14,948 nucleotides of DNA from JBFMHD01 sp040752395 [NCBI: Candidatus Hydrogenedentota bacterium] (GTDB taxonomy: Bacteria > JBFMHD01), in assembly GCA_040752395.1 (NCBI GenBank), contig JBFMHD010000056.1, positions 1 through 14,948 on the forward strand. Direction: 5' to 3'. The position numbers and the translations under genes are program-made. The notes below the pieces were generated by a model, which saw only the letters and a list, made by a program, of their open reading frames with translations, ran no database searches and was not told where the DNA came from. Every line of letters begins with the position of its first letter. Position 1 is the first letter of the stretch. Positions 6,401 to 11,301 of the stretch are shown here, piece after piece.

Positions 6401-8663
6401 ATACACTCGATACTGAAGAAGACATAATAAAATGATCAAGAGCACCAGCACCAAGCGAGACAGTAGTGGTACCTGTAACGGTTCCATTACGGGCTGTAAT
6501 AACAACCTGACCTGAAGCTGTTATTGTAACCATCACTGTGATAACAGAATCAGTAAAAGCAACACTGTCAGGTACAATGATCCCACCACCACTCACAGAT
6601 AATAAAAGTGTATCACCTACAGCACTATCATTTGTTAAATTTAATGCAGCATCTACTGATGTAATTGTAAGATAAAAACCAATACCTGATGTTTGGTTTG
6701 TAGAAGCAGGACTAAGCAAAAATCTGTTCAATGGTCCAGGTGTGATATAAACACCAACAGTATCAAATATCGAACCATCATACACAGTTATAATCTGTGA
6801 ACCAATCTGCGTAAGTGTAACACTTACCTGTCTTATTCCATTAACCCATCCCGTACCAACACTCGTAGGCTGCATAGTAAGATCAGTACTTGTACAGGGG
6901 ATATCAGAGTCATAACTATTATAAATTAAACCGAACTGGTCATACGCAGTAATAGATAAAATAAATCCAAAACAGGCACTGTCCTCAGCCGGTGCAGAAA
7001 TATAAAGTTGTGCTAATTTTTGATTAACTTGAAAAGTATCTGTAGTAGACCAGCCAGTGGTATTCCCTAAATTATCTTGCGAAAACATTCTCCAGTAATA
7101 TATAGCTGAATCAAGATTTGATGCTGTACACGATGTCGCAGTAGAATCTAACCATAAGTCACTATCTGTAATCAACGCAAAACTTGGGTCAGTTGATAAT
7201 TGTATCCTGTATTTATAAAGTCCTGAGATAGTATCAGACGAAGCAGACCAGGTTAATAAAATAGTTGTTTCAGTAGTATCAGATATATCCGTAAGCCCTG
7301 GCATTGTAGGTGGCCAGTAATCCACCATAAATGATGTATCAACAGTTAGAGTGTCTGAAAACTGGCTGTAATTGGTTGCTGTGTCCTGGGCTATTATCCT
7401 GACATAATACGTGTCACATCTTGAAAAAGTGTACCATACCTTTGTGTCACCATATACCCATGTATCAAGATAGGTATTATTAAAATTCGGGTCAGTATCA
7501 ACTTCAACGCGGTATCTCTTAAGTCCGCTCATCGTGTCACTTGAAGCAACCCATTGGAGATAAAAACTTTGGGCTGTTGTATCTATTTGGGGAATAAACT
7601 GAGGTGTAGACGGCGAGGTGCGGTCTACACATACTTTCGTATCTATTGTACCTGTGTCTGAATACCTTACATTAGTAGCACTGTCAACCGCAAGTATCCT
7701 TATATAATATGTATCCTCTGCTGGCGATGCTATTGTCTGGAATGTATCACCATACACCACTGAGTCCGCAAATAAACTTGAAAAATCTGGTGTGTTATCT
7801 ACCTGAACCCGATAGTAACTCACCCCGGATTGTGTATCAAATGAACTAACCCAGGTTATGTATAAATCCCCATTCGTATCAGAATGCGGGATTAAAACTG
7901 GCTGTGATGGCGGCACTCGGTCTACACATACTTTCGTATCTGTAGTAATAGTGTCTGAATAATCACTTAACTGAGCCGAGGTATCTTCAGCTCTAATTCG
8001 GATATAATAAGTATCTTCAGGCGGAGAAGATATTAATAAATAGGTATCACCGTAAACTGACGAATCAGCAAAAGGGCTTGAAAAATTAGGGGCATTATCT
8101 ACTTGTACTTGATAACGTTTTACACCACTTACTGTATCTATAGAGGCTACCCATCTAATCAACAAAGAAGCATTAGTATCAGATAGAGGTATAAGCGAGG
8201 GTGTTGTAGGTGGTTCATAATCTGCCCACATGGTTGTAAAGCCGGTATCACCTGCATCATCAATGTCAACATATATTTTAACAGAGTCTCCTGAATTAAT
8301 TTGTATTGTTTGAGAATCTGTTGGTGGAGCGGATGAAATTTTAATATATGCAGAGAATATCCCATCATTATATGTGGTATCACCTGTAATTGGTGGGGCT
8401 CCTGTAACAGTATCAGCAAGCCCGATCTCGATAGTATCAATGCCGTAAGCAACGCTGAATCGAGTTACGGCGTTGGTATCAACTGTGTCAGTGGTTACAC
8501 TGTCATAAGCTTTAATCCATACAGTATCACCATCATTGAAATATATTGAAAAATTAAATGCATCACTATCGCGGTAAGTATTAACATTGTCAACTACTGC
8601 AAATAGTTTATAAGGGATGATACATAATATAATAATATAAACTAATACCTTATAGGTTTTCAT
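3408..8663 (-). CDS. Giant secreted multidomain adhesin-like protein with FN3-like and Ig-like repeats and a C-terminal dockerin
   Basis: The protein is about 1,751 residues from the ATG at 8663. A GTG at 8693 would add 10 residues but would precede a good signal peptide (MKTYK, hydrophobic to about residue 20, likely cut after FA at 22), so ATG is preferred. Residues 151-546 are four FN3-like repeats of about 100 residues (PP-x-x-P start, W-x-A-S-x-D-T-x-S-G, YYIRI). Residues 547-1139 are six Ig-like repeats of about 97 residues (F-x-L-S, SVG-x-x-F-x-L-T-I-T-A-x-D, a closing TPG). Residues 1140-1572 hold further beta-rich modules, 1573-1670 a fifth FN3-like domain. Residues 1676-1751 resemble a dockerin: a full calcium loop (D1678, D1680, D1682, D1684, D1689) and a weaker second loop (SIDSTNKIDSWD) after a long insert. 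No catalytic motif is visible. The protein is unusually rich in Asp-Thr pairs (about 50) and acidic, suiting a calcium-stiffened surface fibre. It likely docks on the cohesin protein encoded next. The adhesin or structural role is inferred. Confidence 0.82.
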   Translation of the reverse strand: MKTYKVLVYIIILCIIPYKLFAVVDNVNTYRDSDAFNFSIYFNDGDTVWIKAYDSVTTDTVDTNAVTRFSVAYGIDTIEIGLADTVTGAPPITGDTTYNDGIFSAYIKISSAPPTDSQTIQINSGDSVKIYVDIDDAGDTGFTTMWADYEPPTTPSLIPLSDTNASLLIRWVASIDTVSGVKRYQVQVDNAPNFSSPFADSSVYGDTYLLISSPPEDTYYIRIRAEDTSAQLSDYSDTITTDTKVCVDRVPPSQPVLIPHSDTNGDLYITWVSSFDTQSGVSYYRVQVDNTPDFSSLFADSVVYGDTFQTIASPAEDTYYIRILAVDSATNVRYSDTGTIDTKVCVDRTSPSTPQFIPQIDTTAQSFYLQWVASSDTMSGLKRYRVEVDTDPNFNNTYLDTWVYGDTKVWYTFSRCDTYYVRIIAQDTATNYSQFSDTLTVDTSFMVDYWPPTMPGLTDISDTTETTILLTWSASSDTISGLYKYRIQLSTDPSFALITDSDLWLDSTATSCTASNLDSAIYYWRMFSQDNLGNTTGWSTTDTFQVNQKLAQLYISAPAEDSACFGFILSITAYDQFGLIYNSYDSDIPCTSTDLTMQPTSVGTGWVNGIRQVSVTLTQIGSQIITVYDGSIFDTVGVYITPGPLNRFLLSPASTNQTSGIGFYLTITSVDAALNLTNDSAVGDTLLLSVSGGGIIVPDSVAFTDSVITVMVTITASGQVVITARNGTVTGTTTVSLGAGALDHFIMSSSVSSVSVGVAFTLTITAYDSSETITTMFDGNQALFNISSGTIVPYVSGVFNGGTTTAVVSVTRAGNIVITVHDGSNHTGTVAITVTPGAWVSFVLSTSQSIVSVGQSFTLTVTALDLGENVSPDSNGTSCTFAINVDTGTIIPWVSTQFTGAGVSQTNVSINRPAVVTISACTLNITGTTQITVTPGKTDSFVLSASSSNVSVGVPFILYITAYDREGNITYDSNSFSPYLEISEGGTILPSRANTFTGIGYSTTYVSINKTGTIVITARDENYVIYDTIIVSCTYGPAKSFSLSLPQATVQAGDSFSITITALDFGGYIDMSYGTSVTVSVDNSYVVSPANLGGWVSGVLDKTLIIKTKVDINPQQSLTITFTDGTITATGTITIIDSNKPRCIYFGITTGTFITNTNINFDSIYASDTGTYGDTPVLMSIDTYYPPTNFVTYANNSTFNLNDVNGDAKYLFYINFEDLSGNRSNLQNDSIYLILDRKNPFGINGGPPINNSMIINNGALYTTNTLVSVKITSRAATYYRMSESLSDLVIPGIPWNDFPFAAGVDMETTVSFNLGPVDGIKTIYVQLRDNVDPTSDTCNIVLISDSIILDQDEPQAPTVTLSSDSTINGRDYTGTTYVNVTIAFDTAIDTDIRGCTIYSTDIYGNTITLTTSTGTTTQVRLIGTNGVKYVYAFLIDSAGLQGQAGYDTVVLDTVLPLGPPNPYVWLEADTTVRGDSLSVDTSIILHFGVLNGDTQGLEIKFGQDSFSYIGIWGPDVFTTASWQTFSNTASYTILISPSEVDEIPIDIRYQYRDSVDTSSSGTVRVIINNKDPLAPTNLIYTVNQSGTVTLSWSASVSTDTISYYIFSDTGGINYKGTYGVVNYDSAIGNTFDVSYTIPFAINFGETFTFAVRAQDYVGNRETNTDVKVTIGDTILAGDLDADGDVDDNDLSNMLKYFGMRRSDNVSLWDSTVYKYDIVKTKTFNNGISIDSTNKIDSWDMIELMIRYGYGN
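3411..3638 (-). other. Dockerin-like C-terminal module of the giant protein
   Basis: The coded segment contains DLDADGDVDDNDL, matching the dockerin type I calcium-loop spacing D-x-D-x-D-G-x-V-x-x-x-D, followed by a helix LSNMLKYFG. A second segment, SIDSTNKIDSWD then MIELMIRYG, keeps loop positions 3, 9 and 12 but has Ser and Thr at positions 1 and 5. About 30 residues separate the halves, longer than in typical dockerins. It could also be a calcium-binding EF-hand-like tail without cohesin binding. Confidence 0.7.
5247..7025 (-). repeat. Coding block of six tandem Ig-like protein repeats
   Basis: Six diverged repeats of 97-103 residues follow one another within the giant gene. Each opens with a phrase like F-x-L-S-x-x-x-x-x-V-S-V-G, has L-T-I-T-A-x-D about 20 residues in, a V-P or I-P-W turn in the middle, a V-x-I-T-x-x-x-G strand near the end and closes with T-P-G or similar. 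They look like bacterial Ig-like (Big/invasin-type) domains. Similarity is clear in protein but low in DNA, so the duplications are old. Confidence 0.8.
7026..8213 (-). repeat. Coding block of four tandem fibronectin-III-like repeats
   Basis: Four repeats of about 100 residues begin P-P-T-x-P or similar and share S-D-T near the start, W-V-A-S-x-D-T-x-S-G, a Y-R-V-x-V-D strand, a D-P-x-F phrase and a D-T-Y-Y-I-R-I strand. The first two are the closest. They share a 24-nt stretch, perfect at the DNA level, at 7621-7644 and 7918-7941, exactly 297 nt (99 codons) apart, marking a fairly recent in-frame duplication or gene conversion. Confidence 0.8.
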
Positions 8664-8688
8664 TATATATAACTGCACCAAGTAAACT

Positions 8689-8789
8689 TCCACACCCTAT
8701 GCTCATCCACACACATAAGCTACCGCCACCAACGTCCTGGCTGTGCGGAGTAATCATAGGTGTGTGGGCTTATGCCCGGGGTGTGGTGG
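8689..8789. repeat. GC-rich imperfect inverted repeat in the leader of the giant gene
   Basis: Arms at about 8689-8718 and 8754-8787 are imperfect reverse complements. CCACACCC (8690-8697) pairs with GGGTGTGG (8779-8786), and CCACACAC (8707-8714) with GTGTGTGG (8760-8767). Competing pairings exist (CCTATG 8696-8701 with CATAGG 8755-8760; CATAAGC 8714-8720 with GCTTATG 8768-8774), plus a small GGGC-TTAT-GCCC hairpin at 8766-8777. By hand count 58 of 100 bases in 8690-8789 are G or C, far above the surroundings. It may be a structured 5' leader RNA or a small dispersed repeat; no known riboswitch was recognised. Confidence 0.6.
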
Positions 8790-8813
8790 TAAAAAACTTT
8801 TTATTAATTAATT

Positions 8814-8841
8814 ATTATATACAATATCGGTAAAAAAACAA
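8814..8841 (-). promoter_or_regulatory. Candidate sigma-70-type promoter for the surface cassette
   Basis: On the minus strand a TTGTTT (8836-8841) stands 16 nt before a perfect TATAAT (8814-8819). It would start transcription near 8807, giving a leader of about 145 nt that includes the GC-rich inverted repeat before the ATG at 8663. The gap here is the largest in the left half and separates two functionally different gene groups, which supports a promoter. The region is AT-rich, so a chance match is possible. Confidence 0.4.
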
Positions 8842-8880
8842 GCTTTTCTTTAATAATATTTAACATCTGGTTTAAGGCAT

Positions 8881-8905
8881 AAAGACACAAAGTTAAAGTG
8901 TCTTT
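8881..8905 (-). terminator. Perfect 8-bp hairpin spanning the phosphatase stop codon, possible weak terminator
   Basis: AAAGACAC (8881-8888) and GTGTCTTT (8898-8905) are exact reverse complements around a 9-nt loop. The TAA stop of the PHP gene (8893-8895) lies in the loop. On the minus strand the stem ends in TCTTT but is followed by ATGCC rather than a long U tract, so it is not a textbook intrinsic terminator. It could mark the end of the pilus/translation operon or protect the 3' end. Confidence 0.35.
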
Positions 8906-9678
8906 GAAAAGTATAAAGAGAAAAAATTGGCTGGATTTTTAGGTACAAACCCTTTTATATCACTACCTTCAAGAACTGATTTAGGGTTATCATAGACCAG
9001 AATTTCCGCCATTTTCTCTCCAACAATTTCTGCAGCTTTATCTCTTGCTTGAGAAAGAACTGGTTTTCTTGTTGTTGTGTTATGCGAGTCGGTCCCGATA
9101 AAATGTATAAGTCTGCATTGTAATAATTTAAAAGCAAGTTTTTGTATATCCTTGCCAAAAACACCGGTTATACTTGGTGCATCCATCTGGCATAAAACAC
9201 CCTTTATAACTAAATCATAAATAATAGAAGGGTCTTCAATGACTGTTTTAATACGCTCTGGGTGACTTAATACTGGTATAATCCCGTCAATAAGGCATTG
9301 GAAGATCAATAGTTCAGCCCAGTCAGGGATATTATATAAAGAAAACTCGATTAATAAGTATCTGTTATTTTTGTTTAGAGGCAAGATAGTTTTTTTCTGT
9401 AATAAATGTTTTGTCATATCTTCAGATGCCATATTTTCAGATGCAGGATGAAGCTTAACATTTATCTTTTCATTTTCTGCTATTTCGTTTAGAAGACTGA
9501 CATTAGAATGTATTAATTTTACTTTTTCTTTATCTACACTATTTGTGAGTAGATGCGGTGTAGCTATTATATCAGTGATACCATCCTGTTCTGCGATACG
9601 CATCATTTCAAGCGAGGTTTCAAAATCATCTGGTCCATCATCAAGATTTGGTAATATATGAGAATGTATGTCAATCAT
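8893..9678 (-). CDS. CpsB/CapC/YwqE-type PHP-domain protein, probable tyrosine-protein phosphatase
   Basis: About 261 residues from the ATG at 9678 (two further ATGs at 9687 and 9684 would add three residues). The chosen start gives MIDIHSHILP, the usual family N-terminus, with an AGG 9 nt upstream. PHP metal-site motifs are in order (numbered from 9687): HSH at 8-10, ATPH at 42-45, the Glu of ASEN at 84, SHPER at 141-145 and GTDSH at 198-202. This set and the length match manganese-dependent CpsB/YwqE phosphatases, which remove phosphate from tyrosine kinases controlling capsule or exopolysaccharide export. No kinase or polysaccharide gene is in the window, so its partner is unknown. It follows fmt after about 63 nt. 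A histidinol-phosphatase-like PHP activity is a less likely alternative. Confidence 0.85.
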   Translation of the reverse strand: MIDIHSHILPNLDDGPDDFETSLEMMRIAEQDGITDIIATPHLLTNSVDKEKVKLIHSNVSLLNEIAENEKINVKLHPASENMASEDMTKHLLQKKTILPLNKNNRYLLIEFSLYNIPDWAELLIFQCLIDGIIPVLSHPERIKTVIEDPSIIYDLVIKGVLCQMDAPSITGVFGKDIQKLAFKLLQCRLIHFIGTDSHNTTTRKPVLSQARDKAAEIVGEKMAEILVYDNPKSVLEGSDIKGFVPKNPANFFSLYFSKTL

Positions 9679-9712
9679 ACTCATCATCCTGATTCGTAAT
9701 CCCTCAATGGTT

Positions 9713-9740
9713 AGATAACGAAAGAGGCAAGAAGCAAGAA
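9713..9740. repeat. 28-nt purine-rich repeat immediately downstream of fmt
   Basis: The plus strand reads AGATAACGAAAGAGG followed by CAAGAAGCAAGAA. It matches 10671-10698 at 27 of 28 positions in the same orientation and ends 1 nt from the fmt stop (9742-9744). The GAAGCAA part has a 7-nt period. The two copies bracket fmt. Confidence 0.9.
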
Positions 9741-9741
9741 G

Positions 9742-10659
9742 CTAACGTGGTTGATATCCTTTTAAGAGTTCAGTATCAGTCATTATTCTTTTTCCGGGTC
9801 GCTGAATAACATTTAATCTTATAACCGCATCTTTACATTTTATAAACAGACCCTTTTTAACATCTGAGATTACAATATCGCCACAAGAGAAATTATTGCA
9901 ATTAATATTATTGTAAACTTCAACTTTAAGTATCTTCCATACCTCATTTCTAATTTGTAAATGAGCAGCTGGTTGCGGTGACAATCCTCTTACTTTTCCT
10001 AATATTTTGTTTGCTTCTTGATCCCAATCTATAAAGAAATCGTCTTTCCGTAATACCCTTGCGTATGTTGCTTTAGAATCGTCCTGTGGTTGTGGCTTGA
10101 TATTATCAATATTATTTAAAACATCAATCAGTAAATCAGCACCTGTTTCAAACAGCCGTAAAGATAGAGATAGATAATTGTCGGAAGGATCTATTTTAAC
10201 ATTGGTTGATGCAAGTATATCGCCAGCATCCATTTTAAGAGCAGTGTAATGTATTGTTACACCTGTCTCTGCTTTATTATCAAATAACACATAACGTACA
10301 GGAGCTGCACCCCTGTATTCAGGTAATAGAGATGGATGAACATTCAAGGTTTTCAAGCGCGGGAATGAGAATAATATTTCAGGTATATATAAACCGAACG
10401 AAGCTACAACCCCGATATCAGGATTTAAATCTTTAACCCAATTATAGACTTCATCAGAATTAAGTTTCAGAGGATGAATAACATTTATATTATTACAAAG
10501 ACAGAATTGTTCAACCTCGGTTGGGATGATATGTCTTCCCCTACCCCGGGGTTTGGCCGGTTTCGTAATACAGCCACATAATATAAAATTTTTATTGTTA
10601 AAAAGCTTTTTTAGAATTATAAGTGAATCCGAACCAGAGCCATAAAAAAGTATCTTCAT
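9742..10659 (-). CDS. fmt: Methionyl-tRNA formyltransferase
   Basis: The enzyme transfers a formyl group from 10-formyl-tetrahydrofolate to Met-tRNA(fMet) in the cytoplasm. From the ATG at 10659 it has 305 residues, close to the usual 310-315. The N-terminal catalytic domain shows KPAKPRGRGR (33-42), NVHPSLLPEYRGAAPV (106-121) and MDAGDIL (143-149). With this start the catalytic Asn106, His108 and Asp144 fall at the same numbers as in the E. coli enzyme. The C-terminal OB-like domain has the LSPQPAAH motif (226-233). The frame stays open to a TTG at 10740, but those 27 extra codons are a hydrophobic stretch encoded by the GCAAGAA repeat and look artefactual. No clear ribosome site precedes the ATG. 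It lies next to def, a common pairing, though a 28-nt repeat stands at each side. The usual glycine-rich start is slightly altered (FYGSGSDSL instead of F-x-G-T-P-x-F). Confidence 0.95.
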   Translation of the reverse strand: MKILFYGSGSDSLIILKKLFNNKNFILCGCITKPAKPRGRGRHIIPTEVEQFCLCNNINVIHPLKLNSDEVYNWVKDLNPDIGVVASFGLYIPEILFSFPRLKTLNVHPSLLPEYRGAAPVRYVLFDNKAETGVTIHYTALKMDAGDILASTNVKIDPSDNYLSLSLRLFETGADLLIDVLNNIDNIKPQPQDDSKATYARVLRKDDFFIDWDQEANKILGKVRGLSPQPAAHLQIRNEVWKILKVEVYNNINCNNFSCGDIVISDVKKGLFIKCKDAVIRLNVIQRPGKRIMTDTELLKGYQPR

Positions 10660-10670
10660 AAGTAATAATA

Positions 10671-10716
10671 AGATAACGAAAGAAGCAAGAAGCAAGAAAC
10701 GAGAAGAATTAGAAAG
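10671..10716. repeat. Purine-rich repeat upstream of fmt
   Basis: The first 28 nt (10671-10698) match 9713-9740 with one difference. The purine run then continues with ACGAGAAGAATTAGAAAG. It fills most of the 96-nt gap between def and fmt and lies 11 nt upstream of the fmt ATG, where a ribosome-binding site would be expected; none is visible. Confidence 0.9.
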
Positions 10717-10755
10717 TAAGATTAACAAACTCCGCTTCAAAACTGAGGGATTAGT

Positions 10756-11271
10756 TTAAAATTTGTAATCTTTGACAAAAATTTTTTCTATTCTTTCCCT
10801 CTCCTCTTTATTAGCTATATGATCAATCAACAATATACCATTAAGATGATCAATTTCGTGTTGTATAGCTCTTGCTACGAGGCCAGAGGATTTAAATCTA
10901 TTTTTTTTACCTGTGATATCTAATGCTTCAGAGATAATCGTATCAGGTCTGAATATTTTTACGTAGACACCTGGGAAACTTAAACAACCCTCTTCAAATT
11001 CCTGTTTTTCTTTAGATTTTTTAATTATAGACGGATTAATTAAAGCTGTTCTGAATCTTTTGTTGTTTTCGAGCGGGACATTGAGTACTATAATACTTTT
11101 TAATGCTCCGGTTTGTTGTGCTGCTAAGCCTATGCCCCTGGATTGGTCTAAAAGTGAAAACATAGAGTCAACGTATTCTTTAATTCTTTTAGAGACTTTT
11201 GTCACAGGTTCTGATTTTTTTCTTAACACCGGGTCAGGATATATCCTTAAAGTTAAGACCAAGTTTGTCAT
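10756..11271 (-). CDS. def: Peptide deformylase
   Basis: This metalloenzyme removes the formyl group from the N-terminal methionine of new proteins. It has 171 residues, a normal length. All three family motifs are intact: GIGLAAQQ (46-53), EGCLS (94-98) and HEIDH (138-142). Cys96, His138 and His142 would bind the metal and Glu139 is the catalytic base. The N-terminus RIYPDPVLR is typical. The gene begins 30 nt after the secretin stop. A GGAGG directly touches the annotated ATG (spacing 0), while a TTG three codons in (11262) lies 9 nt from it, so the true start may be at 11262. It precedes fmt, with which it forms the formyl-methionine cycle. Confidence 0.96.
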   Translation of the reverse strand: MTNLVLTLRIYPDPVLRKKSEPVTKVSKRIKEYVDSMFSLLDQSRGIGLAAQQTGALKSIIVLNVPLENNKRFRTALINPSIIKKSKEKQEFEEGCLSFPGVYVKIFRPDTIISEALDITGKKNRFKSSGLVARAIQHEIDHLNGILLIDHIANKEERERIEKIFVKDYKF

Positions 11272-11301
11272 CCTCCAGGGTTGTATTCCCGCGGTTACGA
11301 A

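Noticed and set aside
3408-8663. Enzymatic domain such as a glycoside hydrolase or protease in the dockerin protein
   Set aside because: No catalytic motif was visible; all segments read as beta-rich repeats, although 1140-1572 is the least certain part.
8690-8841. Known riboswitch, such as cyclic-di-GMP class I, in the leader
   Set aside because: I compared the conserved phrases I know and found no convincing match; left as an unclassified structured leader.
10660-10740. N-terminal extension of fmt from a TTG
   Set aside because: The extra codons are the dispersed purine repeat read as hydrophobic residues; the ATG at 10659 gives normal length and matches the catalytic residue numbers of E. 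coli Fmt.
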